This document shows, piece after piece, positions 25,252-32,603 of a DNA stretch of 64,000 nt. Location: NCBI GenBank assembly GCA_965214975.1, contig OZ244055.1:3038001-3102000 (forward strand). Direction: 5' to 3'. The stretch is from JAJEBT01 sp965214975 (GTDB lineage Bacteria > Pseudomonadota > Alphaproteobacteria > MPNO01 > UBA830). Position 1 is the first letter of the stretch, and the number at the start of each line of letters is the position of its first letter. A model generated the notes under the pieces. The model saw only the letters and a program-made list of their open reading frames with translations, did no database searches and was not told the origin of the DNA. The translations under genes were made by a program, and so were the position numbers.

Positions 25252-26250
25252 ATGAAGATCAGCAGAACCGTGGCGGCGGCGCTCGGCGCGGGGTTGTGTC
25301 TTGCCCCGGCCCTCGCGTCCGCCCAGACCGTGATGAAAATCGGCTTCGTGACCATCAACGACGGCCAGCACAAGTCCGCGAACTGGATCAAGCAGGAGGT
25401 CGAGAAACGGACCGGCGGCTCGATCAAGGTCAGGGTCTTTCCGGCCGCCCAGCTCGGCACGATCCCGCGCCAGATCGAGGGCGTCCTGCTCGGCACGCAG
25501 GAGGCGTTCATCTCGCCGCCCGGGTTCTTCGTCGGCCTCAACAAGGCCTTCATGGCGCCCGACGCGCCGGGCCTGTTCCGGGATTTCGCGCACCAGACCG
25601 ACGTGCTCAACCACCCCAACGTGCGCGACAAGTTTCTCAACCTGGCGACGTCCAAGGGCGTGACCGGGATGTACGTCGTCTGCGCCGGCTCGTCGGCGCT
25701 CGCGATGCGGGATCCGGTGCGCAAGCTTTCCGACGTCAAGGGCAAGAAGATCCGCGTGCTGGCGTCGCCGATGGAAGTCGCGATCATGAAGCGGCTCGGC
25801 GCGGCCGGCACGCCCATGGCCTATTCCGAGGTTCTGCCGGCGATCCAGCGCCGCGTGCTGGACGGCGCCAGTTCCGCCGTCGTGGTGATGGGGCCGTCGA
25901 AGTTCTACACCGCGGCGCAGTACCTGACGCCGACCGCCATCACCTACATCCCCAGCGCCATGTGGACCAGCGCCAAATGGCTCGCCAAGCTGTCGGGCAA
26001 GGAACGGGCGGTCCTGGAGCAGGTCGGCCGGGAGGTGACTCCCCAGGCGAACCGCTGGTCCGAGGAGGACACCAAGAAGTGGGAAGCGAAGTGGGGGGAG
26101 GAGGGCGGAACCGTCGTCCGGCTCGATGAGAAGGAACGTCTCGCGGCGATCGAGAGACTGCGTCCGCTCGGCGACGAGATATTCCTGAAGGATCCGGCGA
26201 TCGCGCCGATGTACAAGCTGCTTCTGGAGACCTCCAAGGCGGTGATGTAG
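25252..26250 (+). CDS. TRAP transporter solute-binding protein (DctP family)
   Basis: 332 residues. A signal peptide (residues 1-24, cut after ALASAQ) precedes the DctP fold: WIKQEVEKRTGGSIKVRVFPAAQLG (split), DVKGKKIRVLASPMEV near residue 165, the ligand arginine in that IRVL segment, and AYSEVLPAIQRRVLDGA, which is the family's Glu-VYTALQ-type motif. It would capture an organic acid in the periplasm. No DctQ/DctM membrane partner is adjacent on either side, so it is an orphan receptor here. GGGAGG lies before the ATG. A hairpin at 26254-26281 closes the unit. Confidence 0.88.
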   Translation: MKISRTVAAALGAGLCLAPALASAQTVMKIGFVTINDGQHKSANWIKQEVEKRTGGSIKVRVFPAAQLGTIPRQIEGVLLGTQEAFISPPGFFVGLNKAFMAPDAPGLFRDFAHQTDVLNHPNVRDKFLNLATSKGVTGMYVVCAGSSALAMRDPVRKLSDVKGKKIRVLASPMEVAIMKRLGAAGTPMAYSEVLPAIQRRVLDGASSAVVVMGPSKFYTAAQYLTPTAITYIPSAMWTSAKWLAKLSGKERAVLEQVGREVTPQANRWSEEDTKKWEAKWGEEGGTVVRLDEKERLAAIERLRPLGDEIFLKDPAIAPMYKLLLETSKAVM

Positions 26251-26253
26251 CCC

Positions 26254-26281
26254 GGAAGGGCCGGCTCCGGCCGGTCCTTCC
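26254..26281 (+). terminator. Terminator-like hairpin after the TRAP gene
   Basis: GGAAGG-x-CCGG (26254-26264) pairs with CCGG-x-CCTTCC (26271-26281) across a 6-base loop, 4 bases after the stop codon. Followed by C-rich rather than T-rich sequence, so it may be weak. Confidence 0.5.
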
Positions 26282-26307
26282 CCCTTCCGCCCGGCCGGGG
26301 ACTCCGC

Positions 26308-27051
26308 CTACTCGAGCCAGATCGCGAACTCGTCGACCCCGACGCGTCCGGGCTGGAACCGGTTGACTTCCGCCGCGGCGTCGGGCCAGCCGATGCTCAT
26401 CCCGCCGACGAGCGTGTGGTCGTCGCCCATGCCGAACATCGCGTGGGCGACGTGGGGGTACATGCCGAGCGCCCCCTGGGCGATCGCGGCGAGCCCCCAG
26501 CCGAACGCGGCCAGCGAGATCGAGTGGATGAAAGTGCCGTAGTCGAGCCAGGATCCGTGCTCGAGATCGGCGGGGATCCAGAACAGGAGCCCCGTGCCCG
26601 CGCCGAAGAACTCGAAATTGCGCAGAAGCGCGGCGCGACGGCCGTCGCGGTCGTCGCGAGCGACGCCCATCGCCTCGTACAGTCCGTAGCCGCACGCCCT
26701 GCGCCGCGCGAGGAAAGGCTCCCGCCAGTGCGGCGGATAGTAGTGGTATTCCATGTCCGCGCTCTCGCCGGCGGCCGCCGCCGCCAGCAGCGCTTCGGAG
26801 TAGCGGCGCAGGCTCGCGCCGCCGAGGACGTGAACCTTCCAGGGCTGTATGTTCGAGCCGGACGGCGCCCAGCGCGCGGCTTCGAGAACGCGGCGCACGA
26901 CCGCCTGCGGAACCGGATCCGGAAGAAAGGCGCGGATCGAGCGCCGGGAGAGAAGCGCGTCTTCCACGTGCATGTCGGGGCGGCGGATCCCCGGGTCGGT
27001 CATGCGTTTCCGCCGTTCGGCGGCGGTCTCGGACGCCGACCAGCCGGCCAT
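26308..27051 (-). CDS. Nitroreductase family flavoprotein
   Basis: About 247 residues. The FMN-binding nitroreductase start ALLSRRSIRAFLPDPVP and the RWAPSGSNIQPWKVHVLGG segment are clear, as are FGWGLAAIAQGALGMYP and the C-terminal VGGMSIGWPD. It reduces nitro or other electrophilic groups, or supplies reduced flavin. The GTG/ATG choice is uncertain: the ATG at 27051 lies 7 bases after the upstream gene's stop and suits operon spacing; the ATG at 27003 gives a more typical N-terminus. It is the last gene of the paa-like cluster, where a PaaE reductase would normally be expected. Confidence 0.85.
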   Translation of the reverse strand: MAGWSASETAAERRKRMTDPGIRRPDMHVEDALLSRRSIRAFLPDPVPQAVVRRVLEAARWAPSGSNIQPWKVHVLGGASLRRYSEALLAAAAAGESADMEYHYYPPHWREPFLARRRACGYGLYEAMGVARDDRDGRRAALLRNFEFFGAGTGLLFWIPADLEHGSWLDYGTFIHSISLAAFGWGLAAIAQGALGMYPHVAHAMFGMGDDHTLVGGMSIGWPDAAAEVNRFQPGRVGVDEFAIWLE

Positions 27052-27057
27052 GCCGTT

Positions 27058-27303
27058 TCAGCCGTCCGCGGACGGCGCCGGGGGCAGCCGTCCGCGCCAC
27101 TTGATCCAGTTGAAGCTGGTGCTGCAACTCCGGCAGCGGAACATCACTTCGGATGCCGCCCCGCCGAAAAGGGAAAGCACCTCGAGATCGTCCGTCCTGC
27201 AGTCGGGGCAGGACACGCCGTCGAAGTCGGGGTCTCCGGAATGCACCGCCCGATGCCGCGCGGCGTGGCCGCCGGAACGCCGCGTGACGCGGTCAGTGGG
27301 CAA
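27058..27303 (-). CDS. PaaD C-terminal zinc-ribbon domain as a separate small protein
   Basis: 81 residues. Two CxxC pairs, Cys32/Cys35 (SCPDC) and Cys57/Cys60 (RCRSC), with LEVLSLFGGAASEVMFRC between and FNWIKW after, match the zinc-ribbon end of phenylacetyl-CoA epoxidase subunit PaaD (CPxC, S-FGST-CKA-YRC--C, F-YFK). Normally this is fused to the MIP18 domain; here that domain is a separate gene at 28385-28717. The start is taken as the TTG at 27301-27303, which overlaps the paaC stop by 11 bases; GTG codons further in (for example at HRAVHSG) are alternatives. Probably helps insert or protect the iron centre of the oxygenase. Confidence 0.75.
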   Translation of the reverse strand: MPTDRVTRRSGGHAARHRAVHSGDPDFDGVSCPDCRTDDLEVLSLFGGAASEVMFRCRSCSTSFNWIKWRGRLPPAPSADG

Positions 27304-28072
27304 GTTCCGCGTCCTTGAACCGGATCACGTTGAACAGCCCGTCGGGCAACGGGCCGACCCGCCGCGCGTCCCGGCGCCAGTCGTTGCCGATGCGGACCGG
27401 GGTCTTCTGGCTGACGGGCGCTCCAAGCATCCCCGCCGCTCCCGCCGCCTCCTTGACGAACGCGCTGCGCAGCGCGCCCAGCTTCACGTCGCGCAGGCCC
27501 TCGGCGAAGACCGGATCGGCGCCTCTGGCTGGCCCGAACCACGAAAGGGCGAGCGGATAGCGTTTCTCGTAGGACTTCTGGAACCGGCGCGTCGCGGGCG
27601 CGTTCTCCCCGATGATCCGGAACCAGCCATGGGCGTACTTGAGATGGAAATAGGTCTCCTCGCCGATTTTCCGCGCGAGGCCGGACACCACGCGGTCGTC
27701 ATGCTTGAGAAAGCCCGATCCCAGCATCCAGGTGGCGAGTTCGGCGAGCCAGGTGCTGACGATGAAGTCCTCCCAGTTGCCCGGGGCCTCGTCGAGGAGG
27801 TTCATCGCGTGGATGTCCTCCGGGCCGCGCCCCCGCTCGAGATGGACGTAGCCGCGCCCGTGGGCGGCGAGATACTGGTAGACGGCCCGGGTATGGCCGT
27901 AGTTGGCGGTGCACATGCCGAGGATCGCCGCGAAATCCGGCAGCGATCGCCCGTTCATGACGCATTCCGCGTACCAGTTGCCCAGCACGAGCTTGGTGTC
28001 GGCGATCGCCAGCAGGTCGTTCTCGAAGTCGGCCTGCAGCCTGGTGCCGGTGTGCCCCGGTTCGTAGGTCAT
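27293..28072 (-). CDS. paaC: Phenylacetyl-CoA epoxidase subunit PaaC-like
   Basis: 259 residues, the family length. The ferritin-like fold is recognised from DLLAIADTKLVLGNWYAECV, MCTANYGHTRAVYQYL, the segment WEDFIVSTWLAELATWML, and KIGEETYFHLKYAHGWFRI. PaaC is the structural partner of catalytic PaaA in the PaaABC(E) complex that epoxidises phenylacetyl-CoA. It is more divergent from E. coli PaaC than the PaaA here is from its counterpart, so the substrate may differ. Placed between paaB and the zinc-ribbon gene in one operon. Confidence 0.82.
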   Translation of the reverse strand: MTYEPGHTGTRLQADFENDLLAIADTKLVLGNWYAECVMNGRSLPDFAAILGMCTANYGHTRAVYQYLAAHGRGYVHLERGRGPEDIHAMNLLDEAPGNWEDFIVSTWLAELATWMLGSGFLKHDDRVVSGLARKIGEETYFHLKYAHGWFRIIGENAPATRRFQKSYEKRYPLALSWFGPARGADPVFAEGLRDVKLGALRSAFVKEAAGAAGMLGAPVSQKTPVRIGNDWRRDARRVGPLPDGLFNVIRFKDAELAH

Positions 28073-28094
28073 TCGCTTTTCCCGTTGCCGGGCC

Positions 28095-28367
28095 TCAGCC
28101 CATCTTGATCTTGGCCGACTTGCCTTCCTCGGTGACCGTGATGATGGCGTCGAGCGGCACGACGCACATTTCCCGCCAGCGGTGCTGGTCGTAGACGTAC
28201 CAGGCCCGGACCTTGGCAAGATCGTCGTTCGGCGCCTCCACCGACCCCACATGGGCGAGGGCCGATTCCGAGTCGCGGCGCGCAAAGACCTCGTAGTACT
28301 TCGGCGTCGTGCCGCCGCGTTCCCGCCGCTGGTCGATTCTCTTTCTGCGCGTCTTCCGTGCCGTCAT
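28095..28367 (-). CDS. paaB: Phenylacetyl-CoA epoxidase subunit PaaB-like
   Basis: 90 residues. After a basic start the protein reads YYEVFARRDSESALAHVGSVEAPNDDLAKVRAW in sequence (given here in outline), then VYDQHRWREMCVVPLDAIITV. PaaB family proteins show the same W/YEVF-R and HVGS-A-D-E-A pattern. PaaB bridges PaaAC heterodimers in the complex. It lies 22 bases upstream of paaC and 17 bases downstream of the MIP18-type gene. The Arg/Lys-rich N-terminus is unusual; a start further in is possible. Confidence 0.82.
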   Translation of the reverse strand: MTARKTRRKRIDQRRERGGTTPKYYEVFARRDSESALAHVGSVEAPNDDLAKVRAWYVYDQHRWREMCVVPLDAIITVTEEGKSAKIKMG

Positions 28368-28384
28368 CTTCCGCCGTCCGTTCC

Positions 28385-28717
28385 TCAGACCTGTATGCCG
28401 TTGGCCCGCATCATGTCCCGCACCTCGGGCTCGATCATGTCCCGCGACCACGGCAGATGCCATCCTTCCTCGACGACGACGTCCGTGACGCCGTCGAGTT
28501 CCGCCACCGCCTTCCGCACGGCGTCGCGAAGCATGCCGACGCCCGGACAGCCCATGCACGGGATGCAGAGCGCGACGCGCACCGTGCCGTCGCCGGCGAT
28601 ATCCACCTCGCGCAGCATGCCCATCCGCCGGAGGCTGGCCGGCACGTGGGGGTCGTTGACCCGCTCGAGCGCGGCGACGACGTCGTCGCGCGTCGGCAAG
28701 GGGACCGCGGCCGTCAT
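28385..28717 (-). CDS. MIP18/DUF59 protein, N-terminal half of PaaD
   Basis: 110 residues. The DUF59 fold is seen in DDVVAALERVNDPHVPASLRR, VALCIPCMGCPGVGMLRDAV and VVVEEGWHLPWSRDMIEPEVR; the end (EVRDMMRANGIQV) corresponds to the PaaD segment EGR-KL-AYGIAPP, after which PaaD normally continues into its zinc ribbon. Here the protein stops, and the ribbon is found 1.1 kb away in the same operon. Such proteins aid iron-sulfur or iron-centre assembly; PaaD is needed for the epoxidase although it is not part of the core complex. It begins 7 bases after paaA. Confidence 0.8.
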   Translation of the reverse strand: MTAAVPLPTRDDVVAALERVNDPHVPASLRRMGMLREVDIAGDGTVRVALCIPCMGCPGVGMLRDAVRKAVAELDGVTDVVVEEGWHLPWSRDMIEPEVRDMMRANGIQV

Positions 28718-28724
28718 GCGCCGC

Positions 28725-29678
28725 CTACCAGAGCTCCCGGCCCCAGACCTCCGAAAGAACGCGGCTTATGGAAGGCACCTTGTGCCTCGAACCCTTTTTC
28801 CAGATCCCGAGCTGCTCTTCCCAGGTGATCGTCTTGCCGTAGTCCCAGGTGCGGGTCTCCTCGTCCAGCGCGATCGGGGGTTCGTAGTCGAGAACGTACC
28901 GGCCCTCGCCGGCGTCCCAATGCGCCGGCACCTTGACGCCGACGTCCTCGGAAAACGGGACGATGCGCGACAGCCACTTCTGGCGCATCTCGTCGTTCGA
29001 GGCGCCGCGGATGCGGTAGCTGATCTGGTCGGTCCGGGTCTTGAGATGGTCGGGCAGCCCGAACCAGGCGGCGCAGAGAGGGAAGTAGAAGTCGACAGCC
29101 TCCTGGACCCGCTGGCGCGCCGCCTCGGAGTGGTTCCAGAAGAACCGCACCCAGCGCTCGCCGTGACCGACGTGGAAGGTCTCCTCGTAGTTGACCTTGC
29201 GGAGCGAGCGGGCGAAGGGCGCGTAGGAGCAGTTCTCCTCGAGGTCGACCGTGGTGATGTAGCCGGCGCGGTCGCCGTAGCACATCGAGACCACGGATTC
29301 GATGTAGTCCTCGTGGGGGAACTCCAGCATCTGGAAGGTCCGCCATTCCTCGGGATCGCGTTCGAACAGGAACTTGTGCGTGTCGTATCCGAAGTCCTCC
29401 AGGATGCGGTACATCATCTGGGCGTGCCCGAGCTCGTCCTGGCAGGCCGCGGCGATCGCGATCTTGTCCTCCAGCGTCGGCGAGGTCCGGATCGCGGGGG
29501 AGTAGGTCGGCAGCGTGACGACCTCGAGATCGGCGGCGATGTGGATGGTGTTGACCAGCACGTCGCGGTAGCGCGGGGTCATCTCCTCCACGTCTTCGAG
29601 CTTCTCCCCGGCCGCCACCCGTTCCTGCAGGGCGCGCTCGCGCGGGTCGTCCGTCCTTTCCCTGACTGCTGCTTCCAT
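28725..29678 (-). CDS. paaA: Phenylacetyl-CoA epoxidase catalytic subunit PaaA-like
   Basis: 317 residues against 309 in E. coli. Catalytic di-iron subunit. Iron ligands are visible as DELGHAQMM (Glu82, His85) and NYEETFHVGH (Glu166, His169), with Glu52 and Glu127-type residues in the neighbouring helices. LEDFGYDTHKFLFERDPEEW and FDFYFPL-like segments match the family. It would add one oxygen atom of O2 to an aryl-CoA ring. It is first in the operon paaA, paaD-N, paaB, paaC, paaD-ribbon, nitroreductase. PaaE, the ferredoxin-type reductase, and the later genes (paaG, paaZ, paaK) are not in the window. Confidence 0.88.
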   Translation of the reverse strand: MEAAVRERTDDPRERALQERVAAGEKLEDVEEMTPRYRDVLVNTIHIAADLEVVTLPTYSPAIRTSPTLEDKIAIAAACQDELGHAQMMYRILEDFGYDTHKFLFERDPEEWRTFQMLEFPHEDYIESVVSMCYGDRAGYITTVDLEENCSYAPFARSLRKVNYEETFHVGHGERWVRFFWNHSEAARQRVQEAVDFYFPLCAAWFGLPDHLKTRTDQISYRIRGASNDEMRQKWLSRIVPFSEDVGVKVPAHWDAGEGRYVLDYEPPIALDEETRTWDYGKTITWEEQLGIWKKGSRHKVPSISRVLSEVWGRELW

Positions 29679-29682
29679 CTCG

Positions 29683-30414
29683 CTACTGCTCCCGTTTGCG
29701 GTGATTCCCGTTTCGCGCGCCCCGTTCCGCGGCCACCCCGTCGATGACGAAGTCGCGGAAGCCCCGGGCGAAGTCGTGGCCGTCGAGATCGCGGCCGCGC
29801 AGATACCACTCGACGTAGCACCCCTTGTTGGTCGCCATGATCACGCTCGCGATCTCGTCGGCGCCGATGCCGTTGCGGAAGACGCCGCCGGCCTGCCCCG
29901 ACCGGACGGTGTCGCGCAACGCGTCCTCCATCCGCAGCATCATCTCCCGCAGGCGCGTTTCCGTGCCGTCGCCGGCGCCGTTGAACTCCGCGCTCATCAG
30001 TATCGCCAGCAGCATGTACTCGGTTCTCTCGGCCCCGATCACCGACTGGGTTCTGATGAAGGCGTTGAGGCGCTCGCGGGGATCCGGGCCGGCCTCGTCC
30101 ATGGCGGCGACCGTGGGTTCCACGATCAGTTCCTCGGCGCGGTCGAGAAGAGCCTCGAGCAGGCCCCCCTTGCTGCGGAAGTAGAAGTAGACCGCGCCCT
30201 TGCTCAACCCCGCGGCCTGCGCGATCTCCTCGACGCTGGTCGCGTGATAGCCTTGGGTGATGAACAGCGTCAGCGCCGCCGACAGCAGCGAATCCATGCT
30301 GGCGACCCGCTGCCCGCGCTTGGTCCCCGGCCTCGGGCGGGCATCGTCCACGATCTGCAGGCTGCTGTCCATCGCGCGAGGCTTCGACCCGATCCCGAAC
30401 GCCGTTTCAAACAT
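29683..30414 (-). CDS. TetR-family transcriptional regulator
   Basis: 243 residues. The helix-turn-helix is SVEEIAQAAGLSKGAVYFYFRSK near residues 60-82 (quoted in part: EEIAQAAGLSKGAVYFYF). The ligand-binding helical domain follows. The gene lies 4 bases upstream of paaA on the same strand, so it probably controls the cluster and itself, with a CoA thioester as a likely effector, as for PaaR-type TetR regulators. The N-terminus is uncertain: ATG at 30414, or ATG at 30372 which would leave the palindrome at 30413-30430 in the promoter. Confidence 0.88.
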   Translation of the reverse strand: MFETAFGIGSKPRAMDSSLQIVDDARPRPGTKRGQRVASMDSLLSAALTLFITQGYHATSVEEIAQAAGLSKGAVYFYFRSKGGLLEALLDRAEELIVEPTVAAMDEAGPDPRERLNAFIRTQSVIGAERTEYMLLAILMSAEFNGAGDGTETRLREMMLRMEDALRDTVRSGQAGGVFRNGIGADEIASVIMATNKGCYVEWYLRGRDLDGHDFARGFRDFVIDGVAAERGARNGNHRKREQ

Positions 30415-30430
30415 ACTGATCGGATAGTAT
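30413..30430. promoter_or_regulatory. Inverted repeat at the start of the TetR-paa operon
   Basis: ATACT, 8 bases, AGTAT. It is AT-rich in a GC-rich neighbourhood and sits where the TetR-family protein's own operator would be expected. Confidence 0.4.
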
Positions 30431-30481
30431 CTCGGATTCGCCCCCCTGGCAAGCGGCGGCCCGCGATGGCGGTTCCGGCCC

Positions 30482-31507
30482 TCAGACCGCGCCCGGACTC
30501 TCGAGCGGCCAGCGCGGCCGGGGCGCGAAGTCCAGCCCGTCCTCGAGGTTCAGCCGAAGACGCTCGATCCCGGCCCACGCGATCATCGCCGCGTTGTCGG
30601 TGCACAGATGCGGGGGCGGCACGACAAACCGGTAGCCGGACAAAGCGCACAATGCCTCGAGCCGGCCGCGCAGAAAGGCGTTGGCGGCGACGCCGCCCGC
30701 GGCGACCAGCGTCCGGGCGCCGTGCCTCTCGCCGAAGATCCGCATGGCCCGCGCGCAGCGGTCGTCCAGCACGTCGGCGACGGCCGCCTGGAAGGACGCG
30801 CAGAGGTCCGCCACGTCGCGGTCCGTCGGCGCGCCGAGTCCCTCGACGGCGTGACGAACCGCCGTCTTGAGCCCGGAGAACGAGAAGTCGCACCCCTCGC
30901 GGCCCGCCATCGGCCGCGGAAAGCCGAACCGCGCGGCGTCTCCCGACCGCGCCGCGACCTCGACGGCCCGGCCCCCCGGAAACCCCAGCCCGAGAAGCCG
31001 CGCCGTCTTGTCGAACGCCTCGCCGACGGCGTCGTCGAGCGTGCCGCCGAGCCGGACGTGGCGCCCCGGGCCCGCGACCTCGACCAGCTGGCAATGGCCC
31101 CCGGAAACGAGAAGCAGGAGGTACGGGAAGTCCAGGGCGTCGGTCAGCCGGGCCGTCAGCGCATGCCCCTCCAGATGGTTGACAGCGAGAAACGGGCGGC
31201 CGACGGCGGCCGCCATGGCCTTGGCCGTCATGGTGCCCACGATGAGACCGCCGACCAGACCCGGTCCGGCCGCGGCGGCGAAGCCGTCGAGATCCCGGGG
31301 AGCGACGCCCGCCCCGGAGAGCGCCGCCCGGACCGTTCGCCCGATCGCGCGGAGATGCGCGCGGGCGGCGATCTCGGGGACGACCCCGCCCCAGGGCCGG
31401 TGCTCGTCGAGCTGCGAGCGGACGACGTTGGAAAGGATCGTCCGGTCGCCGGCGACGACGGACGCCGCCGTCTCGTCGCAGCTGGTCTCGATCCCGAGCA
31501 CTTTCAT
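30482..31507 (-). CDS. tsaD: tRNA N6-threonylcarbamoyladenosine transferase TsaD
   Basis: 341 residues. Makes t6A37 in ANN-reading tRNAs together with TsaB, TsaC and TsaE. The start MKVLGIETSCDETAAS, the metal-binding NHLEGH (His111, His115), LLVSGGHCQL, the GGTLDDAVGEAFDK segment and AAGGVAAN are all diagnostic of the ASKHA-fold enzyme. It is divergent from hemC across 187 bases, an order conserved in alphaproteobacteria. Confidence 0.97.
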   Translation of the reverse strand: MKVLGIETSCDETAASVVAGDRTILSNVVRSQLDEHRPWGGVVPEIAARAHLRAIGRTVRAALSGAGVAPRDLDGFAAAAGPGLVGGLIVGTMTAKAMAAAVGRPFLAVNHLEGHALTARLTDALDFPYLLLLVSGGHCQLVEVAGPGRHVRLGGTLDDAVGEAFDKTARLLGLGFPGGRAVEVAARSGDAARFGFPRPMAGREGCDFSFSGLKTAVRHAVEGLGAPTDRDVADLCASFQAAVADVLDDRCARAMRIFGERHGARTLVAAGGVAANAFLRGRLEALCALSGYRFVVPPPHLCTDNAAMIAWAGIERLRLNLEDGLDFAPRPRWPLESPGAV

Positions 31508-31551
31508 CGGTCGGGACTCTCCCGCGGGCCCGCCGCCGGGGAGGCGCGCGC

Positions 31552-31580
31552 TTGAAGCGCCGGGACGGCCACTGTAGAAT
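31552..31580 (+). promoter_or_regulatory. Promoter of the hemC operon
   Basis: TTGAAG at 31552-31557 and TAGAAT at 31575-31580 with 17-base spacing; a leader of about 108 bases follows to the hemC ATG. Confidence 0.6.
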
Positions 31581-31694
31581 CCGGACGCATGGGTTGCCCT
31601 CCGTCGGCTCGGCAACGTCCAGACCCCGTGCCCGCCCCATGGATCCGAACCCGTGCGAGCCGTGCCGGCGCAATATTCGGGGCAGATCCCGAGC

Positions 31695-32603
31695 ATGTCC
31701 ACACCGCCTCTCAGAATCGGCACCCGGGGCAGTCGGCTGGCCATGGTGCAGACCAGCGAGGTGCTCGGCGGGCTGACGGAACGCCATGACGGGATCGAGG
31801 CCGAGATCGTCGTGGTCGCGACCTCCGGCGACAGCCGCCGGAAACCGGTCGCCGGCGGCAAGGGCCTGTTCACCGGAGAGCTCGAAACGGCTCTGCTCGA
31901 CGGCCGCATCGACGTCGCCGTCCACTCCATGAAGGATCTGCCGGCGCCGGTCTCGGACGGTCTCGCGGTCGACTGCTTTCTGCCCCGGGAGGATCCCCGG
32001 GACATGCTCGTGGCCTCCGGCGCGCGCGACCTCGACGCGCTGCCGGCCGCCGCGACGTTCGGGACGTCCTCGCCGCGCCGCCGCGCCCTGGCGCTGCGCC
32101 GGCGCCCCGATCTCCGCGTCGTGCCGCTCCACGGCAATGTCGAGACGCGGCTCGGCCGCGTGCGGGACGGAGAGATCGACGCCACGATTCTCGCGGCCGC
32201 CGGACTCAACCGCCTCGGATACGGGGATGTCGGCGCGGTTCCCCTCGACCCCGGAACCTTCCTGCCGGCGGCCTGCCAGGGAATCGTCGGCGCCCAGCGC
32301 CGGGCGGAGGACCGCGCGACGGCGGCGCTGCTCGAGCCGCTGAACGACGCCGAGGCCGCCGCCTGCGCGGTCGCCGAGCGGGCGTTCCTCGAGGGGACGG
32401 AGGGGTCGTGCGCCACGCCGGTGGCCGCGCTCGCGTCCTGCGCCGCCGGCCGTCTGACGCTGCGCGCGGCGATCGCCCGGCCCGACGGCAGCGAGGTGCT
32501 GGAAACCGGACGCGAAGGCCCGGCCGACGCGGCCGCGGCGCTCGGCGCCGACGCGGCCGCGGAACTGCGCGGGCGGGCCGGACCGGATTTCTTCGATGAC
32601 TGA
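31695..32603 (+). CDS. hemC: Porphobilinogen deaminase (hydroxymethylbilane synthase)
   Basis: 302 residues. Joins four porphobilinogen units into hydroxymethylbilane. RIGTRGSRLAMVQ opens the protein; HSMKDLP, TSSPRRRA and HGNVETRL contact the substrate; the dipyrromethane cofactor is bound through Cys239 in EGSCATPV. The ATG at 31695 is chosen because the protein then starts in register with the family; an upstream in-frame start at 31653 is unlikely. The last 8 bases overlap the start of the hemD fusion. Confidence 0.96.
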   Translation: MSTPPLRIGTRGSRLAMVQTSEVLGGLTERHDGIEAEIVVVATSGDSRRKPVAGGKGLFTGELETALLDGRIDVAVHSMKDLPAPVSDGLAVDCFLPREDPRDMLVASGARDLDALPAAATFGTSSPRRRALALRRRPDLRVVPLHGNVETRLGRVRDGEIDATILAAAGLNRLGYGDVGAVPLDPGTFLPAACQGIVGAQRRAEDRATAALLEPLNDAEAAACAVAERAFLEGTEGSCATPVAALASCAAGRLTLRAAIARPDGSEVLETGREGPADAAAALGADAAAELRGRAGPDFFDD

